From assembly GCA_025786725.1 (NCBI GenBank), contig JAHLTZ010000008.1:620001-684000 (forward strand): 64,000 nt of DNA. Reading direction: 5' to 3'. Every line of letters starts with the position of its first letter. The first letter of the stretch is position 1. This DNA comes from Syncephalis fuscata. Taxonomy: Eukaryota; Zoopagomycota; Zoopagomycetes; Zoopagales; Piptocephalidaceae. The position numbers and the translations under genes were made by a program. Positions 1-12,668 of the stretch are shown one piece after another. The notes below the pieces were generated by a model that had not been told where the DNA came from, did no database searches, and was given only the letters and a program-made list of their open reading frames with translations.

Positions 1-2878
1 CGTATTTATTACAGCCAGCTAGTAGAGTCGAGAGATGCAGCTACAGCCGATCTACGAGAGCAAGTATTTAGAAACTATGGCCAATTCGTAGTTATTTCCA
101 AAGAAATTACCAATATCCTTGTTATACTTGTCAATAACTAACTGGCAGAGTGGAGATATGTAATAGCCTTAACTCGTCTTTGATACAGCTGGAAAGTGAT
201 ATGTTAATGTTACGCGATGCTATTACAGAGCTTAAAGACATCGGAGAAGAACTGAGCAAAGAAGGAGAACAGCAGGTGGAATGTAAGTAAAGACAGTGGC
301 TATGTAATAGTTTATTTACAGGCTACACACATAGCACATAGTAAATCGGGTCGTAAAGACAGATCTTCAGATAAAGTAAATAGTTATACGATAATTGTAT
401 ATTTAAAATATTAATATTGAATTAGAAAGATAAAACGGGTACAGACAACCAGAGTGACGAAACACCGGCTGAAATGCGTTGGATGGGTGATCTTTCTGAT
501 GAACTGGATGTTTATATTGCTCATCGGGAATTTGATGATGCTGTTGAGTGTGTCGAGAATGGTAATTGGTCATTATTGTAAAGTGTAATAGTAATGTTAA
601 TTATAATAGCTCAACACACGTAATGGCTTGGGAGAAGGAAGGCAAAGATTTTGATGAGATTACTGATAAAATTAAAGAAAGAAGCGAACGATTGAGTACA
701 ACTATTTGTGAGGATTTTAAAAATCCACTACTGACCCGCCAACAATTACAGCAACGTATTCAATGGCTATTGAGGATTGGATATAATGAAAAGGTAAAGA
801 GACGGCAAAGTATTAGATGAAATGTTAATATGTAATAAAAGGCACGTAGCAGCTTTTTATTCACTCGTACAGCTTTGATACGCGAAAGAACACGGTAAAT
901 ACAAGAGATGAATAGAATCAAGTTGAATAAATTAATGCTAACTACTATTATTATTATAACAGACAATTGTATCAACAGATGATGTGCTGTTGTATACTAG
1001 CAATTTGACAGTTATGCTATTTACATTGATTAAGCATAGCTGTTCGTGGTATAATCAGCTATTCCAGGATACGTCTACTGCCTCAGGTAAATGAGTCGTA
1101 ATAATATAGTTGTATCAATTGGCTGTAATGTATGTAAATTTGGTTTAGAATTTATGAAATGGGTTCAGTTGGAAATGGATTTCTTTGCAGAAAAATTTCG
1201 TCGACGAGTCTTCTTTGACCAGCAACCGTTTGATGTAATTGCTGAATGCATAAAATGCGCTTTAACTGAATGTGCTAAGGTTGGTTTATAAATACACAAT
1301 AAAATGACTATTGTTAACTACGACACTACCATATGCTATAGCTGCAAGATATTGGATTAGATATTTCTTTTCTGCTTGAACAGCTGTTAGTGAAGAATTT
1401 GAGTGAAGCCATTGAGTTGTATGAGAAGGTGTGCACCGATACATTGACTAGATCGCTACTAGAAGACCGATTCCGTATGACAGGTGTTGAGGTTGATGGC
1501 AGTAAGTTGATTTATTGTTCGATACAATGAATAATAATAATAATGGCAATAGGTACTGCTGTACAATTGACATCCAGTACGGCAAAACTGTATAAATTAA
1601 TCAATGACTTTTCTCGTGATATGAGTCTACTCTCCTCTGTTCCCGTAAGTAGTGGTCAATGACTAGAGACGCATGTTTGACGGTATTTTATGATAAATCC
1701 ATTGTCTGTAGATTTACAATACGGTGGTGAGCAGTATTTCTACCATCATAGAGCGATATCTTAAGCATATGCTGGCCACGTGTGAGGAATTGGAGCTCGA
1801 TGATCAACAGGTAGGCGATTATATAACAACATATGAATTGGTTAATGAACTGATAAATATATAGCGATTTGGTGTATTGGCCGATGCCGGATTTGTCCAA
1901 GAATACTTTTTGCCTCGTATTATTGCACAGGTCTCGGTAGGTTCAAACGACAAAGTTAAATACATACTAAGCCAACGATGTGATATAGAAAATGTTCCAT
2001 CGACCTGCACCAGAATTGCAGTCACTTAGAAACAGACTAGGTGGTAGGTATAACAGACATTAAAAATTGCCTATTTATATTTAACTATATGATTTATTAG
2101 GATTTCCATCGACATTGCAGGAAGTACTGTGTGTTCGAAAAGCTGCCATGCTATTGCGCAAAGCATATCCATTTGCCAGTGTCGATTATTCACAGGTAAA
2201 TATAAAGTTGCCTCATTTTAACAGTTTAACTGAAGTGTATTTGCGTATAAAGATGGAACCCGACGATAACTTTGGCAAGCCTACCAAAGATATTCACCAG
2301 CTAATTCATAGCTTACACAAAATGGCACTTGAAATTCGTCGCCATCCATTGGCTATGGATGCTGTAATGGCCAATGTATTGGAAGAGTTTTTCCGAGGTA
2401 TCGGTGATAGTAAGTAGTCGATTTAATACGGCCAAATAGTAAGATAGGTAGAATATAACGACACTAACCAATGCTGTCGAATAGCGGCATTTTGGGAAAC
2501 GGACAAAGAACCACGAAAATTTGGTTATGCTGGAGTGCAGCAGTTCGTACTGGATATACACTTTTTGTTAAAAGTGTGCGATGCGTATATATCAGACACG
2601 GCTGCTAGTGCCGGTAATGTCGTATGTGAACGAGCATTACGGCTGTATTTTGCACAGAATCGTCACTCTAAACGTACACTTCAGGTAGGTGCACATAATA
2701 ATGGCTATTTTATGGTGCCCTAACATCGATGTAATAGACGGGCGATTGGTATGACACTCATGTAAATGAGGCTATCCAAAGTTCTGGTAAAGGTGGGTAC
2801 AATAGTACAAGAATGAATTCGAGTCAACTAACCGCCACAGCTATAGAGGTGCGGCGTTTTGGAGAAGAAGCTATTTAG
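1..2878 (+). CDS. EXO84: Exocyst complex component Exo84, C-terminal part (5' end outside window)
   Basis: Subunit of the octameric exocyst, which tethers secretory vesicles to the plasma membrane at growth sites. The first visible exon reads NYGQFVVISKEIT followed across an intron by LESDMLMLRDAI, the coiled N-terminal segment of the Exo84 family. The exon near 430-560 contains DLSDELDVYIAHREFDDAVE, matching the start of the Exo84 helical C-terminal domain. About 610-900 continues with the helices ending in ARSSFLFTRTALIRERT. Roughly a dozen short exons follow, including 2115-2417, and the stop is TAG at 2876-2878. Introns are short and AT-rich. The 5' end is cut by the window. The family is clear; exact exon borders in the 3' third are less certain. 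Confidence 0.85.
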
Positions 2879-4092
2879 TAGTAATAAATGATGTTTTTTA
2901 ATATTACTTATTGATATACGTAAATAACTAATGTGTGCTTTATTGTTTTAACACAATTGTAATCAAGATACATGTGATTGATTATTGATCATTCTATTAT
3001 GCCAAAAACAACCTGCATGAATTGCGTATAGAGTAAAAAAGTCGATCTATTCGATGTAGCAGATACTTGATCAATAAAAATAGCCATTAAATATTCAATG
3101 CTACGTGCTACTGTTTACAATGAATAAATATATCTACAGTTTATTCAGATTGCAATAATATAGCGATATTTAGAATTATATATTATGTTAGCCTTTTCAC
3201 ATATAATTAAACAATAATGCGTAAACAAAGGTTGATTTGGATATATTATGTATTTAGCCTTAGTGTTTACACTTTATAATATGTAAAATATTTATTTTTA
3301 TCAAGTTAATGGTTTGGAATTGTTTTTTATTATATCTGGTATAAGCATGCCTCTATACGATTGTAATTACTACATTTCTGTATTTAAAAATAATACTAAT
3401 AAACATTTGTATTTGTGTAACACCAATTTACAGCTTTTTGCCTTGTTCTACTATCTTGAGTGTCAAATATGATTTAAAACTAAAAATATTGCTGATACTA
3501 CAAAGAATAGAATTTTATAAATAAAATCTCGTCATAGTTTATTACTAGTTGGCGCTATACACAAGGACGGCGTATTTTAAATATAGTACAAATGACTGGG
3601 GTCAATTACAGGTTAGCTGGTTATGCTGTATTGCCTACTATTTGGTTTGAAATATAATCCCAAAAACCTAAGGCAAAAATATCTCATTACTGTGTAACTA
3701 AATTGTATCCTTAATGTTTTAAAATACTAGACCTATTCTGTAACGCCATAACATATAGACAATGACACAAGGACTGCGTAGAATATTAGCGAATACTTTG
3801 CATGAAAATGGTCTGGGTCTTAGGCTGACTAGTAAGGCCTAACTCACTTTGGGGTCATCAATAATGCAACAGCAATCGATACTGGCTAACGTCGTAATAA
3901 AATTTGCATTATTGTCATTTCAAATCTACTTGTATAAAACCAGGAATAATTGTTTAATTTAAAGAAACCAATACGCACAACAACAACATTCTTGCCGATA
4001 ACAGCTGTGGCCACCACTGGTATAACGTCTATTGCCATTCCTTGCTTTAACAAAGCTATCTTGATTTTAGTTATTCTGCCAAATTTACCATC
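2879..4092. other. AT-rich intergenic spacer
   Basis: About 1.2 kb without a credible coding frame on either strand. It holds the 3' flank of the Exo84 gene and the promoter of the ML protein gene. A TATA-like box, TATAAAA, sits near 3933-3939, about 155 bases before the ML start codon. Confidence 0.6.
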
Positions 4093-4680
4093 ATGAAGTT
4101 TTCATCTGCCTCTATTACCGGCCTTCTTGTCGCCGCCTTCTTCGCCGTCTCCACCAATTCTGCCGCGGTTCTGCCGTCATCTACCGATTTATCTTTGCCC
4201 AATGCTTCCATCCAACCGCTTGATCTGGGCCTAGCTGAAGAAGCCGATAGTTCTGAATTGGACCTATCCAGTTTTGCTTCGGCTAGTGGAAATATCGACT
4301 TTTCACCATGCGATTCTGGAAAACAATACGCAATCAAAGTTCAATCCGTCTCGCTAGATCCAAATCCACCACGTTTCAACAGCCTCCTTAAGGTAACGGT
4401 CGGTGGCGACATCCAGACCGCAATTAACAATGGTGCTACAGCCTATGCCGAGGGTAAAGTTGGTTTGATCAAGTTTACCAAGGTTATTAATGTGTGCGGA
4501 GAGGCGCAAAAGAATAACGGAATCAGCTGCCCGATTGCTCCAAGTAATCGACAAATCACCGTCGGTGTTCAATTACCAAAGGTTCTGATTTCCGTGACCG
4601 CCAATCTTCAAGTTAAGGTTGTAAATCCTGGCAATCAGGAGTTATTCTGCTTCAAAACCAAAGTTCACATTAAGCATTAA
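4093..4680 (+). CDS. Secreted ML-domain (NPC2-like) lipid-binding protein
   Basis: A single-exon 195-residue protein. Residues 1-24 form a typical signal peptide (MKFSSASITGLLVAAFFAVS, then Thr-Asn-Ser-Ala). From about residue 76 the ML fold is recognisable: a first Cys in SPCDSGKQY, LDPNPPRFNSLLKVTVGG, then GVIG-like KVGLIKFTK, a Cys in NVCGEAQ, SCPIAPSNRQ, and a last Cys in LFCFKTKV. These cysteines match the disulfides of fungal phosphatidylglycerol/phosphatidylinositol transfer and NPC2 proteins, which bind sterols or phospholipids in the vacuole or outside the cell. The segment between signal peptide and domain (about 25-75) is acidic and Ser/Leu-rich and may be a propeptide. The exact ligand cannot be told from sequence. 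Confidence 0.88.
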   Translation: MKFSSASITGLLVAAFFAVSTNSAAVLPSSTDLSLPNASIQPLDLGLAEEADSSELDLSSFASASGNIDFSPCDSGKQYAIKVQSVSLDPNPPRFNSLLKVTVGGDIQTAINNGATAYAEGKVGLIKFTKVINVCGEAQKNNGISCPIAPSNRQITVGVQLPKVLISVTANLQVKVVNPGNQELFCFKTKVHIKH

Positions 4681-5156
4681 GAAGTATATATATATATGGC
4701 TATACAATAACATTTAATAAACAATGTCTTTTGGTGCCAAATATTAATTAATAAAATTATAATTATAATTATAATATGGTTTAATACAATGGAATTGATC
4801 AGTTTTAACAAAATTCAAATAGTGTGTAAAATATTTGGTATAAATAAATGCTTTACAGCCTGGATCAGTGCTGTTAGATTAGATATGTAACAAATGGTAT
4901 TGATAGTCATGTAATAAACTATCGTCTATTTATTCTTGAATACTGTATATACAAGAATTGTTTAATCAATATTATAATTACTCATAATAATTAGTACATA
5001 TTGCTATAAGCAATCTAGCTATTGATGTCAAAAGTTTAGAGAATATGGTATTATTAAGTTTTAAAAGAAATTTTATTGCTGTTTTACTATTATTAAGCAA
5101 AAGATTATTTTCTTTGGAGCATTGGTATGTAGTATTATATGGAACACATTGCAATG
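4681..5156. other. AT-rich spacer between convergent genes
   Basis: Contains simple AT repeats (tatatatata near 4686 and an (ATAATT)n-like stretch near 4750-4776) and AATAAA-type polyadenylation signals near 4717. No coding potential seen. It separates the 3' ends of the ML gene and the MFS transporter. Confidence 0.6.
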
Positions 5157-7221
5157 TTACTCTGCCTCTGAAATACTGTTATTAGCTTGCACTTCTGACC
5201 AGCGTCGAGGACGAATAAAGCAACTTCCAACACCGGCAATAGCTGTACATGGAATCAAAGAAAGAAATAATAAATGGAAAGCTTTGACAATTCCATGAAT
5301 AGCTGAAGCTCGAGTGTCTGAGGGAAGGTTGTTGATATCGTCCAACGATCCAGCTATACCACTGCCGCCCTATATCTTTATTAATTATATTTATTTACTA
5401 TTACTAATTGTTAAATACCGAATCAGCCGTAGAAATATTTAATTCTGGAGCATATTTTGCCACTGCATTATCAAATACAGATCCTGATATAGCCAAGCCA
5501 ATGGTGGCTCCTATAACTAGAAAAAACGAGCAAAGCATAGTAGCCACTGCAATATCTGTGCTGCAATGTTAGTCAAAAGCAACATAAATAATACTCTAAA
5601 TTACCTTTACCGTTGCAGGCAGCTTGTGCTGCAAGATATGTCGATTGAACGAGCATTCCAATCCCAATACCGCCCAGGATTAAAATGCACATTTCTGATG
5701 CCATTTTTGGTTTTTCCCAAAATGTCATGGTTAGTCCCATTGTTATAGTTAGAATAAAAAATCCACTAGCAAGTGTAACTGGAAAAATCCATGCTCCTAA
5801 TCGGCCAATTCCAATTGTAGTCACAGCCGTAAAGATACAGCTAACAATCATAAGCGGAATTAATATGATGCCAGCCTGCGTGGCTGTTTTATTGCGCACA
5901 AGCTAAATAGAGCTGAATTAATCGGTATTTAATTTACAAACTGCATCAAGTTCTGAAATTACCTGGTAAAACAGTGGAATATAGTAAACTAATGTGAACT
6001 CGACCCAACCTGCCATGAAAGATGACACCATGCTTATTGCGACACTTCGCGACTTAAGGATAGAGCCGGGAATAAATGGTTCATTGGCATACCATCCTTC
6101 AACCCAGATAAACGCTACGCCTACGACAGCGGAAGCGCAAAGAAGCCCAATAATTACTGGCGAATTCCATGAATATTGGTTTCCGCCCCATCCAAGTGCT
6201 AAAAGTGCCGATGAAACAGCCATAAATAGCAGAATAGCTCCCAGGTAATCGATACGTTTTAATTTTGATCGAATGGATCCTTGTATTGGAGGTGTATCGA
6301 AACCAAATATGATTATCAATAAAGAAATTGCACCAATGGGCAAATTAATGTAAAACTAGTATTTTAATTTAGTGTAGTCAAATGGCACCATCATTAGCTA
6401 CTTACCGCCCAGCGCCAAGTTACGTGGTCTGTAAAAATTCCGCCTAAAAGTGGACCAAAAGAAGCACTGATCGCAAAAATGGCTCCGATCCAACCTTGCA
6501 ACATAGAACTGCGCTGTGGTGTAAATAATGCTATTATTAAACACAAAATAAATAACAGTAGATGGTGCAAAGAAGTAGCTAGATTACCTGTTATTATAAG
6601 CAATGCCAAAGCATACATACTTTCGCCACCAATACCTGAGACGGCGCGAAAACCAATTAACATCTCCATGCTGGTCGATAAAGCACAGCCTAACGAGCCA
6701 CCCAAAAACATAACCAAGGAAAATATAAATATCGGTTTCATACCAAAGATATCCGTTAGTCGACCGTAGACCGGTGTTACCGCTGCTGTGGTCAAAAGGT
6801 AGACACTACCGATCCAGGAGACGTTTCCCAAGCTGTTGAAATCGGATGCAATTCGTGGGATGGCCGTGGCAACCACTGTCTGGTCAAGTGAGCAAAGAAA
6901 TACGGCAAGCGCCAGTCCAGCAAAAATAATAAAAGTGCGTCCAAGCGATATTTCCTCTTTACTCAACTGTTGCTGTTTCTGCTTTTCTCCACTTTCCAAG
7001 GATAGCTCCCAGTTGAGACTTAACGCCGATATTCTGTTTCCGGTGCGTGATGAAGTTAAGGGCATTCCAGCAACCGAGACAAAGCTATGCCCAGCCCCAA
7101 TTTGTGCGTTGTCACTAACAAGCGTGGCATGATTTGGGGTTTTATCCAATTCAATAGAGCTGATCTGTATTGTATTGGATGGTGATTTGGTTTCTCCTTC
7201 ATTATTAATAATTTTGGACAT
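5157..7221 (-). CDS. DHA2-family MFS multidrug transporter (14 TM), six exons
   Basis: Drug:H+ antiporter of the plasma or vacuolar membrane. Six exons on the minus strand join cleanly: 7221-6588, 6530-6406, 6355-5963, 5902-5605, 5555-5419 and 5369-5157, giving about 599 residues. All five introns are 49-60 nt and GT-AG. The hydrophilic N-tail of about 110 residues precedes TM1 (FIIFAGLALAVFLCSLDQTVVATAIPRI split here as a motif around SLDQTVVATAIPRI, the DHA2 motif D1). GRLTDIFGMKPIF is motif A, and RWAFYINLPIGAIS crosses the second splice junction. The 57-nt first intron keeps the frame open, so an unspliced reading would insert 19 residues. The start Met at 7221 is chosen because an in-frame Met at 7260 lies in AT-rich leader. 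Substrate is unknown. Confidence 0.9.
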
Positions 7222-7941
7222 AATCTGAAAAATAAAGATTATTGTTTTAAAATTAAGCAACCAATAGCTTTGTTCGTGATAATAAATGTTTCGTGATTAA
7301 TTACAAAATAAAATAGTAACAGTAATGCTGATTAAGCTATTTTAAATACTATTATTGCTATTTACCACTTCTTATTGGTATGTATAGACGCGGTTAAAAC
7401 CGCTTGCCGCTATACTAGCTAAACAACCAAATATGCAAATGCTGTACTAAATTAAATATTTGTTCAAGAAAAACAACGCTTTGGTATAAAATAGGGCCTA
7501 TTAAACCATTAAATCACTGTTGCAATTATGAATAGAAACAAAATCAAATAGTCAATGGTTAAAAGCGAGCTACAATTGTGCCACTTATACATATTTACTT
7601 ATATGTTTTCGAATTAAAAATTTGAGGTTAGCAACGAATCGTTTTAATAATACACGAGCAAAAGTAATGATTGGTTCGACTTTTACTATAATCCCGGAAA
7701 AGATGCGTGCACGCTTGGCATACCAAAGTGATAATATAAGTAAATATGAATTTTCAGGCAATATCGATTATTTCGGCTAAATATTCCCATAAAAGATATA
7801 GCTATGCATTTGGTATTAAACATTGGGTATATTATTGTAAATCAGTAATTTAATCAATAAATCGGCAACAATAACAATTCAATAACATTAATGTGATTGC
7901 CATTATTATGCGTTTGCTTGTTTACAATAGTAGTCTAATGT
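7222..7941. other. AT-rich spacer
   Basis: Promoter side of the MFS gene and 3' flank of the kinase gene. No coding frame, RNA gene or repeat was recognised. Confidence 0.5.
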
Positions 7942-9186
7942 TTAGATTCTTGCTCCCATCATTTGCTCATAATGTACTCCAATCTGACTGATTATTTGCT
8001 CAGGGATCATTCTGTTAGCTTGCAGCGGTTCAAACAGCTTGTCTATTGCTCTACGTAGTACTGGGAATTGTTCCTGGTAGATGGAGTGCAATTCCTTGGT
8101 GGATTTTTAAACTCTGGATAGTAATGCTTGTTATTACTCTGAACCCATTCTAGTCTTCTTTCGTAGTCGATCCGTTCCATTGAAGTACCGCCGTTAGGGC
8201 CGCCGCCACCGTATGGAAATATGCCGTTCAAATAATCGTACATTGTAACTGCAATTGCCCACGAATCAACCTTGCGCCAGTCTCCTGATGGTGGATTGCC
8301 TAAAAGTGTTTCCGGGCTACAGGTTCCAAATGTATTGCACTTGAGTTTGCCTACGTGTGTAATAGCCATGTCTACCGATAAATCAAAATCAATTATTTTG
8401 ATATAAGGAGTACCATCCTCGTCTTTATAAACAAGAATATCTATTATATGAATTATAAGCTTTATATTCGAGACTGCTAAAAATAACCTACTTTCCAATT
8501 TAATATCGGCATGTGCAATTTTCAAGCAGTGTAGATAAGATATGCCTAAATAAGCTTGGTAAGCCACGTTTACAGTATAATGAATATTTTGTGCATTTAC
8601 CAACTGTTAATTGCTGAAATATGTGCATTGCATATTTATAGCGATCTACGGGTTTTTGTAAAAAATGAAACGTGAACAAATCCATCATATCATGTCGACT
8701 AGATGTAACAGTACAGCCGTAATTATTTTCTGTCACAAAACTGTCGTATAATTTCAAAAAAAGTCTATTGGTCCAGGTTGGCAGATTGCACTTGAATGAA
8801 CTTGATATAGCTGTTTCTATCCTCTGTTCAAAGCATTAGTGGTGTATTTCAATCGTTTGTTGTTAACATACCTTCAGAAACTTCAGCTCAGTTGTGTACC
8901 ATTCGCTTTCGCGTATACACTTTATAAAAGCAGGCTTGCTGTCTATGTCTAATTTGGCCGTGTAAACGCCATTTTTCTGCGCGGCCCAGCCTTCCTTGGG
9001 TATATAAAGTCTATTGCTGATTATAGGTAAACTTTTGTAAGTTGGATCGTCATAGCGAAGAGTTTTAAAGGGCGATTCTAATGGTGTACTTTTTCCAGCA
9101 TAAGTATTTGGAATATTTCTAAGTAGTATGAATGATGTGATTACGACGGTGGAAATTGAAAAAAATATGCGTCGCATGGCTAACAT
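7942..9186 (-). CDS. Signal-anchored protein-kinase-like protein with HAD/DFD catalytic motifs
   Basis: Exons on the minus strand are 9186-8872, 8823-8601, 8545-8492 and 8440 onward, with introns of 48, 55 and 51 nt. The N-terminus (MLAMRRIFFSISTVVITSFILL) is a signal peptide or membrane anchor, unusual for a kinase. The C-lobe shows GISYLHCLKIAHADIKLEN: the usual HRD is HAD, while the Asp, Lys and Asn are kept. IKIIDFDLS replaces DFG by DFD, followed by an FGTCSPE activation-segment end. I see no clear glycine loop. The frame breaks after ...EFKNPPR near 8095. Either one G is missing from a G run, or a 50-nt intron 8144-8095 with a weak GTTCAG donor is removed. Both lead to the same C-terminus (ELHSIYQEQFPVLRRAIDKL, ending at 7942). 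Function unknown; catalytic activity uncertain. Confidence 0.75.
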
Positions 9187-9250
9187 AACGGAAAAACAGA
9201 TTTAGCTGCAAAAGCGGTGTATAATAAAGCTACAAACCCCCCATTAAATT

Positions 9251-9266
9251 GCTGCTATTTATAAAA
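9251..9266 (-). promoter_or_regulatory. TATA box of the kinase-like gene
   Basis: The minus strand reads TTTTATAAATAGCAGC about 65 bases before the first Met of the kinase-like gene. The same TATAAATAGCnGC-like core occurs upstream of the two Cys-rich secreted genes. Confidence 0.5.
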
Positions 9267-9711
9267 AAACCTCGCTTGGCAGTGATCTCTAAGACTATAT
9301 TTTTATATTTATTTTCTGGACTCCGTTATCAGAATACAAAAGATAAGGAAGTGTGATTGAAATTACTCCAGTCTTAAACGAGAATTGGGATAGTCTTTTT
9401 TGTTAAAAGTCCGCACATCTAGAAATCGTCATTAAAAAGCAGCATGTTTCTCCACGTGGAGCTCTACAGCTTTATAAAACAGGTAATTGTCCCAGTTAAA
9501 GAAAAGCGTGCTAACTTCATAATAAATTAAGCATGGCCAAGTTTGATGGCGATGTGCATACGGTATTGAGAAAACTAAACAAGCTGATAGGCTGCTTTTT
9601 GTCATAATCTAATTATGAATTTAAATGATGCAATTGTTTTGCCGTAACTTTTTCAATTTTCATGCAATAAATGTTGAAAAATAAACGTGGTTTATTACGG
9701 ATAATATTGAA
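9267..9711. other. Spacer upstream of the kinase-like gene
   Basis: AT-rich sequence between the kinase-like promoter and the 3' end of the PLC-like gene. Nothing further recognised. Confidence 0.45.
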
Positions 9712-10745
9712 TTACGATTTGGCATATCGCTTCACATTGCGCTGATTAAGATCGTTAATAACATTCATAAACATGTCATAATCATTAAAATAGTAATCGA
9801 TTTTAATGCGGTGAATCGAATGAAATATGTCGTCATATATGTCGGCCACTTCTTTCAAACGAGTATTTGCATTCCGTGCAAGTGATTCAAGGCAGATATA
9901 CGGTTTTCCCTTTGTAAAAAGATCGATCAAAGCTTGTATGACATTAAAATCATATCCATAATCAATACATTGCCAAAGTTTAACATCTGGAGCTGTTGTC
10001 TTGGCATGTTCTCTGTAGGCATTAACCAACTCATCGACATTCTTTGTTCTACGCGTATATCCCCAGCTTCCTTCAAAATATTCAGTTCGATTAAGTGCCC
10101 AGCGTGGACGTTGGCTCATTTCAATGCCAGATAGTGCTTTGCCAAAAAAGACGACCACCTGTTTGTTGCTCTTAATCATCTCTCCCAGAGTCGGCCATGG
10201 TTCATTGGCATTCAAGCGTTCAAAAAGCTTTCCGGGCAGGTACTGATTAAGTTTAGCCATAATACCTTGAATTGTTGTTTTTTCATTACCATCGTAATCG
10301 CCATACTCCAAAATAATCACTTCATTTGGTTTTTCACAAGAAATTGCTTTACATGTTGTAGATGTTCGTCCAGTGTTGTTCCAAGTGCACGTGTCCCCTT
10401 CTCGCCATGACAAGTAAGTACTTCGTTATTGCTGGCGACACAGGTATCAATATCAAATAAGCGGATGCCATCATTCAATTGTTCACGAAGAAAATATCTT
10501 GGCTGGTTTTCCCAAAAACAACTAGCAAATGATTTGCTCATTCCTTCGCATTTTCCAGTCATAGGACAGCCGACGTGTAAATCATAAGCGGCAGAGTTGT
10601 GCGTTCCCGGGAAAGTGTATCGATTAAATGGCAAATCACAATAGTCGGCTGATCCATTACATATCATGGGCACATTAGCAGGTTCGACTAAACTGGTCAG
10701 GGATAGAACTGTTGCTGCCAACACAAACAAACTAAATGATTGCAT
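9712..10745 (-). CDS. Secreted PI-PLC X-domain phosphodiesterase-like protein, one frame break
   Basis: The start Met at 10745 opens a signal peptide (MQSFSLFVLAATVLSLTSLV). The PLC X-type barrel follows: FNRYTFPGTHNSAAYDL carries the first catalytic His (THNS motif), and LFDIDTCV and VLTCHGE carry the second His. After QFLVKN the frame shifts near 10327-10335 (sequence AAAAACCAAATG on the minus strand). One more base restores the conserved PNEVIILEYGD, so the two halves form one protein of about 344 residues. The C-terminal half has VVVFFGKAL and a Tyr-rich tail. Family members cleave phosphoinositides or glycosyl-PI anchors without calcium. The missing base is probably a sequencing deletion rather than true inactivation. 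Confidence 0.82.
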
Positions 10746-11629
10746 GTTAATATCGTTATTCAAAAAGTGCTGCGTAAATTTATAGAGATAAGTAAAATTA
10801 GACAAACCAAGGCGTCGGGTGTTCATCGAAGCTGATATTAATGAATATAAAATAGCGACAAGGCATCGGTACATTGTAAAAAGAGGCACGTTGTTCCACC
10901 GATGTTTCATAGGCATATTTTCTTCGTTAACCAAGAACTTTTACTCGTCAATTAAACCTGCCAACAAGCAGAAAATTACCGAATAATTAAGGGCTATTGC
11001 CGTAGAGCGATATGATAAAACGTCATAGAATTGCAACAGGCCGCTACCCTTTCGCGTATTTGCTTAATAATCCCATAAAATTTACACCAACAAATTGTAA
11101 ATAAAGCATGTCTAATAGCAATTCACTGTTTTGTTTATTTATCGACAAGCCTGCTATTTCATTGTATTTGTTATTGTTTACAAACACGAATGTAATATAG
11201 ATATTGTAAATCATATTAATTGTAAACTAGGAAAGCACACTCAATATGCGTCCCCTTTTCATTGATTATTCAGTCGATACTTAATCATAAATTGTATTCA
11301 TATTGTAAATATTGCGCAGCACTTGTTATAATAATTATATTTTTATTGGATTAAACTCTATCATAAGTTTTTATGATTGTGTAATATGTGTATCAAATAT
11401 TCGAGTTTTTTAATTGTTTTGTATTTATGTTTTATTTGTTAAAATTGAATTATCATGGTGACCATCATCTTTAATTTATAAACGCATACAATTATTCATT
11501 AGTATAAATACAAAAATGCAATAAAAATCAAAATAGCTATAGATTAACCAAGCATAAATCATATTGCTACACACTGTATATAATTAATAAAACTCTTTAT
11601 AAACGATATAATACACAGTAGTCATAAGC
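10746..11629. other. AT-rich spacer
   Basis: Promoter of the PLC-like gene and 3' flank of the YEATS gene. About 73% A+T by eye, with no coding frame or recognisable RNA gene. Confidence 0.5.
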
Positions 11630-12540
11630 CTACTTGCTTGACGAAGGAATAAGACTTTGTAATTGCTGTTCTAATTTTTCCAACTGCTCATCACTAAGTC
11701 GTTCTAGATCCACAGTAAATTCATCTATTAAAATCATTTAGTAATTAATTAACAACAACAAAATAAAACTAGCCACCGACCTTGTTTGTCAGAAGACGAA
11801 TTAACCAAAGCATCGTTTTCCTCAAGAAATTTCGTAACATTTGCTAATGCTTCATCCGATAACTTTTGTAGCTGAGTCTCTACAAGATCCAATAATTTCT
11901 AAATATCCATGAATTAGTGCCAATAATCACGACTATACTATAGATTCACCTTTCGTCCCCCATAAGCACTACTAGACACTAGAGATGTTTTTGGTGTTTT
12001 CCTAGCTACTTGGTGATGTTTACAAGGTGGCGATGACGCATCTTCCGAATCACTTGTCTCACAAACATCCTCATATTCCTTAATATTATTAAGTCATTAG
12101 TTATATCTATAGATCGATAGGTGCTATCACTTACCAATTCAATTGATGACTCGTAGACACTATAGTCAAAACGTAGATCATGAATAAATGTAAATGGCCG
12201 AACATTGCCATGAAAGAATATAGATATGGGCACTTCAAATCCGCCCCAGCCAATCTCCTCCACTTTAAACGGCGACTGTGTCGCACCTATACTGCTAATA
12301 AGCTGCCGCTACCATCAGCTAATAAGCACTTACATCGATTTGGTCGGTCAAAATCTTCATGTAACGAAAAACAACTTTACTAACAAACGGCATTCGATCG
12401 TCTAACCGACCGCCTTCCGCTTCAAATAAAGCGATCTGCCATTTTCTCCATGGAAATTGCTCAGCAAAGAATTCTCGGTCGGTCAAGATGTCATTCCGTG
12501 TAATAACGTGTATTTTCTTACGAATGATACGTGATGACAT
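11630..12540 (-). CDS. TAF14: Taf14-like YEATS-domain transcription factor subunit
   Basis: Five exons on the minus strand (12540-12334, 12275-12135, 12078-11950, 11898-11781, 11724-11630) give 229 residues with all frames matching. The YEATS domain occupies residues 1 to about 120: RIIRKKIHVITRNDIL, FPWRKWQIALFEAEGG, VFRYMKILTD, then PFKVEEIGWGGFEVPISIFF, the signature GWGGF strand. A Ser/Lys-rich linker follows, then a C-terminal NET-like helical region (LERLSDEQLEKLEQQLQSL) as in yeast Taf14, which bridges TFIID, TFIIF and chromatin remodellers. YEATS domains read acyl- or crotonyl-lysine on histone H3. The gene is head to head with the kinesin gene; only 128 bp separate the start codons. 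Yaf9/GAS41 is the alternative, but the C-terminus fits Taf14 better. Confidence 0.85.
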
Positions 12541-12668
12541 GATGTAAACTTAATAGAAACAACAGCAAGTAGAATCAATGTTGCAACACAGTAACTTGTA
12601 AACAAAACACGTGCAATTAAATGTTGTCTCGTTTAGTGGAGCTCATTTCTTTTTCTTTCTCCTCTACA
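12541..12668. promoter_or_regulatory. Compact bidirectional promoter TAF14 / kinesin-7
   Basis: 128 bp between two divergent start codons. The segment must hold both promoters; no TATA box is obvious. Confidence 0.45.

Noticed and set aside
8095-8144. A 50-nt intron in the kinase-like gene
   Set aside because: It restores the frame exactly, but the donor GTTCAG is poor and the skipped codons look like protein. Since one-base losses are common here, a missing G is preferred; not fully excluded.
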